A stretch of 64,000 bases of DNA from Polytrichum commune (GCA_950295325.1 OX485804.1:57412001-57476000), one strand, 5' to 3'. Positions 48,716 to 61,138 are shown, numbered from the stretch's first letter. Made by a program: numbers and translations. Notes: generated from the letters alone by a model not told the origin.

Positions 48716-49524
48716 CACATCCAAAAGTCTTCAAGTCTTAAACATCCAAGAGGCCCATTTATGGGCCTCAAGATGTTGTCCCCACAGTATATGAAGGTAT
48801 TTTAAGGTTTTTGATTTTCAATTTAATCTCAAAGTTTAAAAGTGAATCCACTTAAAATCAACCCAAATATAATAAAAAAAATCTTCCAATAGAAACTTAT
48901 GAGATTATTGGGAGATTTGAGCTTGTGTGAACAAGTTAATGAAAAGTGAAACCACAGCTATCTGTAACGAGTTCAGATCCAAATTTGACTTGTAAAGCAT
49001 AACACGTATTCAAGTCACGTACTTCCAATTTTAGCTACTTGTGTCAAAGGAATTTTTATCTTTTAGAAAAAATCATCGTATGCATTCTCTCTAATCTCTT
49101 GAATGATTCAATGTAATTAAAGATTTGGGTTCAATTTTTAACTTGGGTGCCTTTGGATGCAGATTCATGCTTCGTATATTGGTCATCTATGTCACAAAGT
49201 AATGACTGCATTTTCTATTTTCTCCTTAACACAAGATAATGTACTCATAAATCAAATTTTTTTAAAGATATCCCTTAAATGCCTTAGGTTTTTGAGCAAT
49301 TTCAAAATCTACTTTCAAAAATATGTTACTCTCTATGAATGCAATTTTTTTGAAGAGAAAGTTGTTCATAAACGATGCATACACAACCGGCACAGTTGGT
49401 GCTCATAATGAAACGTACAATTTTTCTTTGAGCATCATCTTTTAAATATTTCATAAACATATACTGGACTTTAGTTAGCCTAATGTTTTGTCATACTTTT
49501 CCTATACATAATTTTTTTTAAAGT

Positions 49525-49545
49525 AAATAATAATAATAATAATAA
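49525..49545. repeat. (AAT)n microsatellite
   Basis: About seven AAT units. Confidence 0.85.
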
Positions 49546-50694
49546 CATGTCATGAAAAGTTACCAAGAAAAACAATTCTCATTTTTGTCACAAACGGTAA
49601 TTCATGTTTATATCCTTTGTAATTGGCTACACTCCCACTACACTATAGAAACTTCTCTGCATAACTTTGCCAAGCCATTAAAAATAAACAGTTAGGCCTT
49701 ATTGTGGTAGGGTGGGCTCAGTTGAGCCTCAAGCCTTCACCCTACCTTACCTAGAAAAAAGCCAACCACATGACAACTACCTTTGAACCTTTACCGGCTT
49801 ACCAAGGTGAAGGAGAAACCAATAATGGTCTGGAAGACGCAGAACATCCAACCTTGATGAGGACTTGTAGAGATGGTGTAGATAAGTTGTTGTTCAAGGA
49901 CCCTTAGATCTTGAATGGTGAAGGATTAAATTGATTCCAATGTTTGAAAGCAAGAGGGCGCGTGATTGGTGGAGAGAACGCGTATGAGAGCGTCATTCGG
50001 TACATTTGATTGGGTGAGGTCGGTGCCGTACCCAAAGTACTACTATGGACCATGGATGGCCATTTATGTAATTAATGAATGCAAATAAATAAATATATTT
50101 TTACATGTGCAAGGACGGACTCGTACGAGAGAAGGAATAACTCTCTTTTGCAACCATGGCCAAGTCCATTCAATCGCTTTAGTCCTCATCAAGATTTCAA
50201 ATCATGGTCATCAATGGAGAGTAAACTTCTTTTGTGGATGGGTACCTCGTACCATAGCGGTTTCGGTGTTTACTACTTTGGGACTTGTTGATATTAAAAG
50301 AATAAAACTAAAAAATATACTATTAAAGGAAAAGAAGGAAGAAATAAAAGTGAGAATTTTGGATAAATGTTCTATTTTTCAAAAAAAAAATTTGAAAATA
50401 GAAGTATTATTTGGTAATGATTTATCGAAATTGTCTTTGGATTACAAGTTGACAAACATGTTGAGATTATTGTTTTGTGGACGTAGGCTAGGAGGTGCAA
50501 GGTGACTGCTTTGGGTGAACTGAACTTGCAATTCTTCACAACACTTCTAAGTTCCACCTACAACTTAGTGCCTTACGTAGAAGTATAATCCGAGCAAGGG
50601 TCAAGAAGGAATCTACATGTTGCGATTCTCCAAAAAAAAACGCGGCTTCAAGTTTTAGTGTTGCAGCAAGGTCGATGTGAAGACTTATATCTTT

Positions 50695-50900
50695 TCAAAA
50701 TGATCACATAGACCCTCGTCATTGTGTTTTAATTATTAAATCTAGAATGATCTCTATGTTTTGAGCACATAGTCTAATCTCATCGTGGCACAAAATTTGT
50801 TTTTGGTCCCCATTCTTAACTACAAACCTTGCCATGTATACCATTCAAATTATAATTGTCCGATCAAGAAGAGTGACCACATATTGCCTACATAGTACCT
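50695..50900 (+). repeat. Dispersed repeat family A, diverged copy
   Basis: Shares 'cacatagaccctc', 'ctagaatgat.tctat', 'tccgatcaagaagagtgacc' and 'acatatt' with 4670-4900. A further fragment lies at about 52030-52180. Confidence 0.45.
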
Positions 50901-51664
50901 TACGAAGTGAGTGAGAACACTATTGCATGGCATGATGTCAATGAGAGTCTCTTCAACAAAAATGACATCATGGTTTCAAAAAAAAATCCACTATTAAGAG
51001 ACACTTGTAAGATGTTGGCGGCAGCTAATAAATAGCTAAAGAACTCGTCATAAGAGATATGATGGTCACTTCACATATGAAATTTTCTAGGGATGAAAAC
51101 AAAAGATTCATTAGATTCCCATCTCAAAGTGTCCAACTCACCTTACATGTTTCAAAATCATAATCTTAATTGTCCAAATCAAAATCATAATTCACGTAGT
51201 GGTAATAGATGATGCTTGAATGTGGTACATTTGTTTACTTTAAAATGAATATAAGGACTTTCATACATTAGTGACCATTTTGATGTCCATTATAGATCAC
51301 AAAACCTCATGCACTTCATCATCAATCTTACGTGGTTTAAACGAACCTTATGGCGGAATACCCGTGTCTCATAATACACTAGTTAAATCCTAAAGTCCAT
51401 GTTGATGTCAAAAATGGTTAGTTGAAGATGATCAAAGCGGCTTTGAGATAATCTCGACGTCCTATACATGCTTTGATGTTCAAAGTTGGTTTTTATTTTC
51501 GATCACTTACAACCACAAAATCATTCATCAAGGAGGCTCCGATTTATTTGGGACACCGGTGTCCCACCATAAGGTTCAAGTGACGCCCAAAGTCTTAGCA
51601 GCCACAAGTAAGGCCGCATGTCAACACCTCATGCCGTCCATTTAAGGCATTTAGTGGCTTATTT

Positions 51665-51775
51665 GCCATGTTCTCCAACTTCTACCAGTCATATTTACAC
51701 AACGAAACTTGTGTTGCATTAGCAAATCCATGATGAAGCATCATCCAAAAGCGGATTGAAAATCGCATAACGTGA
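51665..51775 (+). repeat. Dispersed repeat family C
   Basis: 'catgttctccaacttctacc', 'acacaac.aaact.gtgtt' and 'gcattagcaaatc' recur in the same order at 59750-59850. Part also occurs inverted in NSA2 intron 2 near 21000. Confidence 0.6.
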
Positions 51776-52558
51776 CAAAACTCCTTGGCTACATTTCGTG
51801 GGACCCAATATCACATGAGCATGATTCTCTTTTGATTCCAAGATTCCCTATTTATGGAGAGCACTCAGGTTGTGTACTATGAACTTTTTCAACAAGCAGC
51901 TGTAAATTAATTAGAGCTTTTTAAATCACAATCTCTTTCTTTGGAAAGAGACCATCATGTAGTTGCTTAGTAAAGTTATGGACCTTAGTGCATTTGTGAC
52001 AATTGTTTTAAATGAATACCTAGGTTTCACCCAATTACATCGACTATTGAGTCTAGAATGGTTGATAAATTATGAGCACACAGTTCAATCTCTATTAAAC
52101 ACATTTCTTGATGGATTCCGCTCTTAGATCTAACCTAACCACACACATCACTCAAAATATAATTGTACGATTAAGATAAATAACCGGATAAAGCCCACGT
52201 ATCTTAAGCACATCTCCCGGACAATATAACAAATAAAAATGAGATGATGTGGGTATACATTGAAAGGCCTCTTTGAAATGCCCTACCGATAGGCACTTAC
52301 ACCTGACCGTAGGTGAAGCACCAAGACATGGGCTCGCATTTCCAATCTCTAGTGGTGTTAAGACCTCTTCCGCACCATTTCATTAAAGAAAACGAAGGAT
52401 CGAAACTGGAAGCAGTGATAGGCTGAGTGGGTAGGTGTGTGTGGTATTTTCAAGGTTGACAGCTATAACATTATTAAGCAGTGTACGTTCGTTCATGTGG
52501 TCCCAAGAATATAATCATGGAATGCCGCAGCTAGTGCAAATTTTAGAATGAACGCGCA

Positions 52559-52577
52559 CATCTCTCTCTCTCTCTCT
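52559..52577. repeat. (CT)n microsatellite
   Basis: About nine CT units. Confidence 0.9.
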
Positions 52578-52895
52578 AGATATTCACCTAGATTTTGGGA
52601 TAAATATGTATGATTATTTGATGCGTGCACTTTTGACGAAGTTTTTGCAAGTTTTTGACATTTGACACAAAAAAACTTGCACACAAAAAAACTGCACATC
52701 AATTGACATGCATGATTTTGAATTTGGCATGTAGTATGACTGTGAAGAAAATAAAATTCACAAGTGAATTGACACATTAGAGTTTGAGAAGACACGTACT
52801 ACTAGATACCCTAGAATTTGAGGTGACATTTTAGAAGAATAAAATGTAGATGTCGATTGGCATTCATTTTTGTTTTTGAAAACGTCATGTGGGAC

Positions 52896-53304
52896 CACAG
52901 GGGGGTCACTCCATTATCAAGTTGAACACCACGTGCGACCAAAAGAAATCTTCTTTTGGTAAGTTGCACCACCAAAATGGGTCAGAATTTTATCAAATTT
53001 TTTTCATGAGTAGATGTACATAGTACCTATGACATAGTTAAAAGTGGTAACTAAATTTGATGATTTTCTTTTTCAAAAAACATACTGTTCCTAACTAGAA
53101 TGACACAGGATTGAACTAAAACAATTACTAAAAAAAATTAAGATGACTAAAAATTTCAAAAAAATATACAAAAGATACTATCAATGGTTATGTATATGTA
53201 GAAAAAATATCATAAATTTTAAAATTATATATGGCATGTAATATAGGGGTAGCAAACTTTGTCCGCACGTGGTGTCAACTTGACAATGAAGTGACCTCCC
53301 CGTG
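52896..53304. mobile_element. hAT-type MITE with perfect 8-bp target duplication
   Basis: The left terminus CACAGGGGGGTCACT and the right terminus (complement CACGGGGAGGTCACT) extend as inverted repeats for about 45 bases through 'accacgtgcg'. Both flanks carry TGTGGGAC (52888-52895 and 53305-53312). The terminal CAC-RGG-TCACT pattern resembles the elements at 9414 and 11746. No transposase in 409 bp. Confidence 0.85.
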
Positions 53305-53312
53305 TGTGGGAC

Positions 53313-54849
53313 CTTGGATTTGTGAATGAATGTCAAATGAAATTTGTCGAACATACATGTTGATTGCCTATGGAAGGAAGCAATAGCTCAACCCAATAAA
53401 GAACATTGGCCCATCTAATATATGTCCCATGGACAACAATTTAAGGAAACGTACCTCACCAAGTTCCTATCAATCTTACTTTTTTGAATTGTTCATGACC
53501 TTGAAGTTATCTTTAGTACGATTGCTTTCAATTAAGAACCCAATAACAAAAATATGATGACATGTGATAGCATTGTAACGATCACCAAATATATAGAGAG
53601 AGATGATGATGCAGCAAACCAATTAGTGTTGGTGTGAACAAGGGGTACTTCACTTTGATCATAGCCACCATAATAAAATCATGAAATTTTAAATTAGTTA
53701 GTCTTAGATCAAATTTTCTTTGACATGGCTAGATTTATACCAAAAAAAAACTAAAGTTTAGCCACACGAATCAATGCATCTTGGAGACCTACACGGTCCA
53801 TAGCATTTCTCAGACAATAAGACCCATTTCCTTTGCCATTATTTGTAAGATTGTCAACTGTAGGGAAATATTAACATGTAGTGTTAAGAGGTTCAAATAG
53901 TTTTAGTAGCCAAAAAGTGATGTCATTCCATTTGACCAAGTTAAAAGTCTTTAGACATTTGGAGCATAAAAGAAGTTGCGAACTTGTTTCTAAGTCAAAT
54001 GAATCGAGGAGTCGTTTTTAAGAGTTTCTCAAGATCTGTACATATTAGCACTTTAAATCAATAGTGTAGGTTTAGGAAGAGTAAATGTTGAGTTAAATGA
54101 ATAATGGTTTGGCATTCATGGCCTCAAAGAGTTAAACTCGGTCATGATATGTTTATACTCCAAGTAAATCTAGCCACATTGCATAGTACAACCACGGCCA
54201 GTTTAGGACCAATTTGCCGCATGACTATTTAAGTTTTTTTTAAAGTAAATCTCAGTAGCTTCAATATACATAGAGATTTTCAAAACTTGAAAATTATCTT
54301 CCATGAACCATATGGATGTAGTTTTTAAACAATTTGTAACAAATTTTGTTCATGTGTAAACAAAACATAAAATTCGGAAGTCTTCACCTTAAATCATTCT
54401 TCACAACATGATAGCACTTCATCACGGTTCTCTTCCACTAAAGAAATTTTAAATCTACAAATATGGATTAGAAATCTTCCATTATACTAGATCATAAATT
54501 GCTTTAGCAAAAGGAAATCAGTCGTAAGGAACCGCAATTCCAACAAAGCTTTGTTTTCAAAAAAAAAAAAATTGTAATATAAAACTCTTCAGCTAGGGGG
54601 GGTTGGGTTCGGGGGGGCTAGCACCTAGGCCCCCATATTCTTAACCTAATTAATATTTTGAAAATGAGGAAGGCATATACAAATTGGAACATGAAACTCA
54701 ACAATGCACACATTGTCCGGATACATAGAACATTTCTATGAATAGACCACAACGAACAATGAATTGTCGGCATCAACTAGGTTTCGATTGTGAGCAAACA
54801 ATGACCGCTCTTTTATGTAAACGGACCTTCCAACGAGTATATATAAAAA
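53313..54849. other. Gene-free AT-rich stretch
   Basis: No gene supported. A G-rich run at about 54596-54619 stands out in AT-rich sequence. Confidence 0.4.
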
Positions 54850-54985
54850 GCCTCAAGCTAGATCACATCTTCATTTGGCTAGGCCCTACCCCTCCCACAC
54901 CTCCTTCATTGCCTAGTCCTCCTGCTCGCACCTGCGTGGGAACTACTCCTCGTTGGGAACCAATGTGACAATACCCGGTCACTTA
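54850..54985 (-). repeat. Inverted, diverged copy of the 262-bp satellite unit
   Basis: 'ctagatcacatcttc', 'ctccttcattg', 'cgcacctgcgtgggaacta' and 'gggaaccaatgtgacaat' read as the reverse complement of the units that start at 55156. Confidence 0.7.
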
Positions 54986-55155
54986 AGCCATTAAGCTCCT
55001 TTGGATTTGGGTGACTCAACCCGTACACTCGCTTCTTGTTGGATGTCTAAACCCTTGCCTCCAAGGAACCAGTGTACAAGTTGGTTCGCCCCAGCTACTC
55101 CTTTGGCACGTGAAAGAACTCTGTCAGTAAACTTGGGAATAATGAAAGTGGCGTT

Positions 55156-56204
55156 AACTCGAATATTTGTAATTTTGACCCGGCATTATCACATTGGTTC
55201 CCCCAACAAGGAGGAGGTCCCATGCAGGTGCGGACAGGACGACCGGACAATGAAGGAGGCCCAGCCGAAGGAAGCTGTGATCTAACCCAGCGCATTCGAA
55301 AACCTTTCTCTCCAAGGGAACCGCACGTTTGATTTTGGGTGTGATGCGCATCAGGATACCACCGTTGTACGAGATGCCCACTTTAACAAGTAACCCCACA
55401 CACTGCAAAACTGCAAACTCGAATATTTGTAATTTTGACCAGGCATTATCACATTGGTCCCCCCCCCCAACAAGGAGGAGGTCCCATGCAGGTGCGGACA
55501 GGACGACCGGACAATGAAGGAGGCCCAGCCGAAGGAAGCTGTGATCTAGCCCGGCGCATTCGAAAACCTTTCTCTCCAAGGGAACCGCACGTTTGATTCC
55601 GGGTGCGATGCGCATCACGATACCACCGTTGTACGAGATGCCCACTTTAACAAGTAACCCCACACACTGCAAAACTACAAACTCGAATATTTGTAATTTT
55701 GACCAGGCATTGTCACATTGATTCCCCCAGCAAGGAGGAGTTCCCATGCAGGTGCGGACAGGACGACCGGACAATGAAGGAGGCCCAACCAAAGGAAGAT
55801 GTGATCTAGCCCGGGGCGTTTCAAAATCTCTCTCTCCAAGGGAACCGCACTTTTGATTCCGGGTGCGATGCACATCAAGATACCACCGTTTGTACGAGAT
55901 GCCCACTTTAACAAGTAACACCACACATTGCAAAACTGCAAACTCGAATATTTGTAATTTTGACCATGCATTGTCACATTGATTCCCCCCAGCAAGGAGG
56001 AGTTCCCACGCAGGTGCAGACAGGACGACCGGACAATGAAGGAGGCCCAACCGAAGGAAGATGTGATCTAGCCCAGGGCGGGCATTCAAAAACCTCTCTC
56101 CAAGAGAACCGCACGTTTGATTCCGGGTGCGATGCGCATCAGGATACCACCGTTTGTACAAGATGCCCACTTTAGCAAGTAACCCCACACACTGCAAAGC
56201 TGCA
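55156..56204. repeat. Four-copy tandem satellite, unit about 260-264 bp
   Basis: Units begin with 'aactcgaatatttgtaattt' at 55156, 55416, 55680 and 55941. The fourth ends near 56204. They are about 90% alike by eye and share 'aaggaggaggtcccatgcag', 'gacaggacgaccggacaatg', 'ctctccaagggaaccgcac' and 'aacaagtaaccccacacact'. The array is GC-rich against its surroundings. Confidence 0.92.
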
Positions 56205-56483
56205 AACTGTGGCCAAACTGTGGCAAACTGCAGTCTACGAACGGTAGAGCCTAGCTAGGCAGGCAGCCGACTGTAGACCCACAATAATAAGCGAGTGCAG
56301 TGTCCGTCCCCTGTGAGTCACATTGTGTACTTTAGGGTACACAAGGTCGGAGGTAGGTGAGGTAGGAGGATGGAGGCCGTGCCAATTTGGCAGCCTTTCT
56401 CGATGGACGCCAAGCCCTTGATTCGGGGGCTTTCTCGATTGCCTCGCTTCACTTTCGCCCCTAGTGTCCGGGAAGATTGTGGG

Positions 56484-56499
56484 GTATATATATATATAA
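56484..56499. repeat. (TA)n microsatellite
   Basis: About seven TA units. Confidence 0.85.
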
Positions 56500-56560
56500 T
56501 CGGTCAAACACCCTTCGCGTTCTCAAGCAACGATCGGGGAGAACCGGCAGTTAATTACAG

Positions 56561-57113
56561 ATGAACCGGTTGAGTTTGCGAAATAACCGGTTGAAGTTCA
56601 AGACTGCAGGAAAATTACCCATCATTTTAGAGGAATTTATAGAATATACCCCAAATTAATATAGGAAAACCGGAGGATGTCAACATGTAAGCGGTTGGAC
56701 TTGCAAACACTAGGATCTCCACCGGTTATGCTCAAAAATCTCCCCAATCACTGGTTCTCAAGTCCCACCGGTTACATGTTGTTGTTGACATCTTCTTGGT
56801 TTTCCTTTGTTGATTAGAGGTATATTCTACATATTCCTCTAAAAAGATGGGTGGTTTTCGTGAAGTCTTGAGCTTTAACCGCTTATTTTTTTCTTTTTTT
56901 CTTTTTTTGAGACAGAAGGCCGACAGGCCAACGCCAAGCACAGGAGGCAGAGACCACTTGACAAGTTTTCCGTCAAGTAGAGAGGAGATTTCACAGCCGG
57001 GATTCGAACCGCCAACCTCTTCCTTGAGATTTGGGTATCCCTCTACCATCACCCGGTAGTTTAAGGTCATCTCGGACCATAACCGCTTATTTCTCACACT
57101 CCACCGGTTCGTA
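56561..57113. mobile_element. Foldback element interrupted by a SINE
   Basis: The left arm from 'atgaaccggttgag' to about 56755 pairs with the right arm ending 'ccaccggttcgtat'. Paired landmarks are 'ttttagaggaat' with 'attcctctaaaaa' and 'gatgtcaaca' with 'tgttgacatc'. ACCGGTT-type palindromes recur. The right arm is split by the 192-bp insertion at 56889-57080. A single-arm relative lies at 48512-48715. Confidence 0.75.
56889..57080 (-). mobile_element. tRNA-derived SINE with 12-bp target duplication
   Basis: On the minus strand the sequence shows an A-box-like TGGTAGAGGGAT (57048-57037) and, at tRNA-like spacing, a B box GGTTCGAATCCC (57010-56999). It ends in an A-rich tail with AAAAAAAG repeats. 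The same dodecamer AACCGCTTATTT lies at both edges (56877-56888 and 57081-57092), as expected for LINE-dependent retroposition. It is not a functional tRNA because no cloverleaf can be folded around the boxes. Confidence 0.88.
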
Positions 57114-57349
57114 TGCAACTACGTGGGTTGAGTCTCCTTGTTCGTTGAACTATTTCCTTCGCCGGGGTGGGCGGCCATGCAAATGACATGTTTTTGAGTT
57201 TCAAGATGCCTCATGCGTATCTTGCAGCCCCCGGGTTTGTGGTTTCATGCTTTTAGGGTGTTTCGGGTTTGCAAGCATCATTTTTTTTCTCTCTTTGGGA
57301 CATTATACATAGGGTAGGCTTGCCTAATTCAGCTACTAATCTTAATCAG

Positions 57350-57645
57350 ACACATGTTTTTAAGTGGTATGCGGTGAGATGTGGTTCCAAGAACGGATGC
57401 CAAAAAGAGATTGGACTTGTGTGTTCGAAACTTGATGTCCATTCTAAGTTCAATAGCCAACAAAACTGAGGTGGGGACTTATATGGCCATTTAAATGAGT
57501 ATGAGAATCTTTTACTTTGCTAATGAATAAAATATTCATATGCGCTCCAAATTTTTTGACGAAAGTGGCTACGGCCTCGATTTGGATTTGCTAACCATCT
57601 TGTACTAATCACATGTTTCATATACTAGGAGAAGTGGGCTAGTCG
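57350..57645 (-). repeat. Dispersed repeat family A, inverted copy
   Basis: The reverse complement matches 46795-47075 closely. Landmarks are 'acacatgttttt', 'atgagtatgagaatctt', 'tatgcgctccaaattttttg' and 'tcacatgtttcat'. Confidence 0.7.
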
Positions 57646-57985
57646 GAAACCATACAAGACCCACTATCTTACACGAGTTTCAAGGCTACAATACATCCAT
57701 CATTCATAAATTGATTAACTTCTTATGAGGCCCATTACATTACTCAGTTGATGAGTTGTGTTCATGGACCTAGCATTAGATTCAAGAATAAAGACTCCGG
57801 ATGTCAGAATACCACTGTTTCAGATTGAATCTGAAGTCTAGAAAGCTTGAGCACAACTCATCTGCGGAGTAATGTTATGCCACTCCTAGACGAGGAATCA
57901 AAGTAATTACATCAATTGCATTCACATTATGGTTGAATCTAACTTGTTTACATAAAGGCGTACTTTATATTAGTTGGCTTTATTA

Positions 57986-58415
57986 GGGCATCGCCAATGG
58001 ATCTAGGTAAAGCTCACTGCAAACCAAAACCTATCTTTTGACTGACCTAAAATTAGAAACTGAAATTACCATCATTAGAAGCACACCTAAATAAACGTGA
58101 GATATTTCTCAAGAAAAAAGAATTGTAAAAATTTGACGTAGGTGAAATCCCTCATCTGAAATTTGGAGGGAGTGTGGGAGGATCTTTCCATTTTTAAGCA
58201 AGATTTGGTGCACTCCCTCTAAATTTTGAAAATGTGGTGTTTTCAATGAGGGATTTCACCTACGTCAAATTTTTACAATTCTTTTTTCTTGAGAAATATC
58301 TCACGTTTATTTAGGTGTGCTTCTAATGATGGTAATTTCAGTTTCTAATTTTAGGTCAGTCAAAAGATAGGTTTTGGTTTGCAGTGAGCTTTACCTAGAT
58401 CCACTGGCGATGCCC
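57986..58415. mobile_element. Harbinger-type foldback MITE, copy 2
   Basis: The termini GGGCATCGCCAATGGATCTA and its inverted partner extend through 'ggtaaagctcactgcaaacc'. TTA flanks both sides (57983-57985 and 58416-58418). Both outer arms are long and pair almost perfectly. The left inner arm lacks the 'aagcaagatttggtgcactc' segment kept in the right arm. The sequence is nearly identical to parts of 21717-22110. Confidence 0.88.
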
Positions 58416-58418
58416 TTA

Positions 58419-59960
58419 GAGTTGCTCATTCAAGTGAAACAGTCAGCATATTTGGGTCTTCATGATGTCATGTTCAATGAAATTGAAGGAATACATATTT
58501 CTTTGATGGGTGAATGGATATATAAAGCAGAAATGACAGAACCTGAACAGTGGCACCCTATCATTCCAATCCATGGACTGTTAGAGTTATGTCCCAACAA
58601 ATAGAGAATTCATGGAACACTTTCTTTTTTTGGTGAAGCTTGGATGTTGTCGATTGCTAAAAAGTTATGAAAGAAGCTTCCCAATCACATCCTAGAAACC
58701 TCTCCAGTGGCCACCCAGTTTTTGCAAAGGGATTGCAAATTTGCAAGGCAATTAGTGTGGGTCAATTGTGAATCAAGTCAGCAAGCTTAATTCAAATACC
58801 CATCTTAAACGGATATGTATATTTGAGTAGTATGTGGTTAGGTGTGGATCTAAGAGTTATTAATGTTATCAAGGTTTTAAATTACAAGGTATAGTGGCTA
58901 TGAACACAATTTGGAAATGCTAATTGTCTTCCACTAATTACGTGTTCTATGTCCTATGAGAAGCGGGTGCATGGTTAAAAGTGTCTATTTAAATTCCACT
59001 CGTCCTAATGTAGGACACACTAAACAATATGTTTAGTATGGCCCTCCACTAGAAGAAAACTTGTCCATTACAACCATTTGTTGCAACTCATGACAAGGAA
59101 CTGCATAACTACATCATTTTGGTTGTCAACCAAATGGTTTTAGTTCTCCATTGCGCAAAAACCACAGCCAAAAACCTCCAGTTGAAAATCAAGACGAGTT
59201 ATTTATGCATTTTCTTGCCACGAGTCACAATGAGTAAGTTGCAACGGATGGTTGCAATGGACATGTTTTCTTCTAGTGCTCCCAGAGTTGATATATGTAA
59301 CTTACTTTGGTCCCCAAACCTACACATCTTTTGCCAAAGGATGGAAAGGAAATGAGGCTATTGGGTGTCCCCATCATATTTCCCCCCACAAAATCCGTCC
59401 CAACACATCGGATTTCCTAGCTACCCTACATAACCAAGGAGTTGATAATATTACGAAACACGTGTTTGTGGTGGAGCCTTTGCAAATAAAATGTTCCTCA
59501 AAGTTAGGCACATGTCAGGCTAAAACTCTTTTACCTTGGCTTACCAAACTCCATTTCGAAACCAACGCTTTATCATAAAACATGTGTGGCCCTCCCCTTC
59601 ACCTACCACCAAACTCTCGGTTTTCCAACTACTGGCCCAAACTCCGAGCTAGGTAGGTAGAGATTATATATAATAAGGTTAGGAAAGCTAAGTTAGTAGG
59701 CGGGTTCGAACTCCAAACCCCTAAGGTATGTGGGTGTTATTTGGTTCGTTTTCATGTTCTCCAACTTCTACCGATTAGAATTACACAACAAAACTCGTGT
59801 TGCATTAGCAAATCTATAATGAAACATTTGCAAGAACCAGATTGAAAATCATACCCCCCCCCCCCCTTATTTAACTATGATTATCAAAAGTGCATGTTTG
59901 TTGATTTCTTAATTGGATACATAAGTCCTCCCAATTTTGTTCACTATCGAGTGTAGAACA
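58419..59960. other. Gene-free stretch with repeat fragments
   Basis: It contains a diverged family A fragment (about 58800-58980, inverted), a family C copy (59725-59850) and a C homopolymer of about 17 near 59855. The frames at 58374-58604 and 59119-59578 show no recognisable motif. Confidence 0.4.
59725..59850 (+). repeat. Dispersed repeat family C with terminal segment
   Basis: 'ctaaggtatgtgggtgttat' matches the ends of the foldback in NSA2 intron 2. The part from 'catgttctccaacttctacc' matches 51665-51775. Confidence 0.6.
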
Positions 59961-60017
59961 ATTATTAATATTTGAAACCAGGTGGCTCCACTACAAGCCC
60001 CCCACCGTTTCTCCCGC

Positions 60018-60023
60018 CACGTG
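60018..60023. promoter_or_regulatory. G-box (CACGTG)
   Basis: CACGTG in the context CCACGTGTC, which also fits an ABRE-like core bound by bZIP factors. A nearby GCCACGTCGG gives a second ACGT core. Role inferred. Confidence 0.4.
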
Positions 60024-60167
60024 TCCAGCTCCACCTCGTCACTAAACCTCGTGCCACGTCGGGGAGGACTGTCGCCAAGTGGAAGCTGCGTCGACTGGAG
60101 ACCACCACCACCGCCCCCCTTCCCTTCCCTTCGCTCTCCTCTTTTCCCCCGCATGATCGATCCCACG

Positions 60168-60208
60168 CAGACGCAGACGACGACGACGGCGACGACGACA
60201 ACAACAAA
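60168..60208. repeat. GAC trinucleotide repeat
   Basis: Interrupted run of GAC/GGC/AAC triplets in the promoter region. Confidence 0.75.
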
Positions 60209-61138
60209 TATTATAAGAAGGAGAAGCGGCTCGAATGCAACCTGCCTCACTCGATTACTAAACCACCACTGTAGTAGCCGCATTAACATACAATTGCTTT
60301 GACTTACAGTATCAACCCTGTCACGCCAATCAACTGTGTTGTATCCAACCTCTCTTCTTCTGATTTGTGTCTGTCTGTCTCTACAGTGTGGTACAACTTT
60401 TGGTGTTTCAAACTTGAGAGTCTGATTTGCAGTGAACCAACTTAGTGAGCCCACGTGCTCTGCACTGATCCATCTCATATTTTGGAGCTCCTGATTGAGT
60501 GGTCTGTACCCTAGCAGTTGTAACTTGTTGGCATCCACTGGTTGTTTTGTGTCTGTGTGTGCGCGCGTCTGTGAGGTGTGGTCCAGTTTTGGAGCGTCGA
60601 AGCTGAGCCTGAGATTTAGAGTAGATTAGCTTAGTGGGCTGATTCCTTTCGGTGGTGGAGTCAGATTTGCGTCATAGCTAGAGAGTGTGGAAGTACGCTA
60701 GCTAGTAGCCGTGGTCGGGTCGGAACTCTGGAGTCAGGTCCGGTGTGCCTTATCTCAAGCAATACTAAGGTAATTAGTACCTGAGCCTGCTGCACCTTTG
60801 CTCACGTACGTTGCTACTGTGAGGCTGGTCTCTTCGGATTGGGGGATTGCCGTGTCCGCCATTTCGTTGCATCCTGTGGTGGAGAGAAGTGGTGAGCCTG
60901 TAGTGGTTGCCGCTAGCTGCAGTGGGGATCATCTTGTATACATTTGGGGTCCAGCTGAGATCGCATATTTGTAGGTCCTTTTGAAGGTTTGGGGGTGGGA
61001 GGAGAAGCTAGCTCTCTATTTTGGGTTGCTTGGATGCGTGGGGTGTGTTGTAGGGTCTGCATTTAGCTCTGTGGGTTGAGTTTGGGCACTGCGAAAGTTG
61101 TACACTGTTGTGGTATTTTGCCTTGAGGGCGAAGGAAG

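Larger units (their letters stand above)
48716..52887. other. Gene-free repeat-rich stretch
   Basis: No gene supported. It contains diverged dispersed repeats (50695, 51665, 52030), an (AAT)n tract and a (CT)n tract. The frame at 50107-50505 is a run of hydrophilic residues without any motif I know. Confidence 0.4.
59970..61138 (+). promoter_or_regulatory. GC-rich promoter and leader of the 61139 gene
   Basis: After an AT-rich flank the base composition shifts to GC-rich at 59970-60240. That block has a G-box in GCCACGTGTCC (CACGTG 60018-60023) and a GAC/GTC trinucleotide run at 60168-60208. Transcribed leader sequence probably covers part of 60240-61138. The start site is not determined. 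Confidence 0.45.

Noticed and set aside
55590-55650. GGGTGCGAT...ATACCACCG resembling the start of plant 5S rRNA
   Set aside because: Only the first dozen bases are similar. The internal promoter boxes and the rest of a 5S gene are missing.
55154-56197. A 347-codon open frame on the minus strand
   Set aside because: It runs across the tandem satellite. The same DNA is read in different frames in different units, so there is no conserved protein; the length comes from repeat units that are mostly multiples of three.
56999-57048. A and B boxes suggesting a tRNA gene
   Set aside because: No cloverleaf or acceptor stem can be folded, and target duplications plus an A-rich tail identify a SINE.
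59695-59725. A 'gggttcgaactcc' B-box-like word
   Set aside because: No matching A box at tRNA spacing, no tail and no flanking duplication.
59909-60538. A 209-codon minus-strand open frame
   Set aside because: It lies over the GC-rich promoter and leader, contains low-complexity valine and glycine runs from the trinucleotide repeat, and has no recognisable domain.
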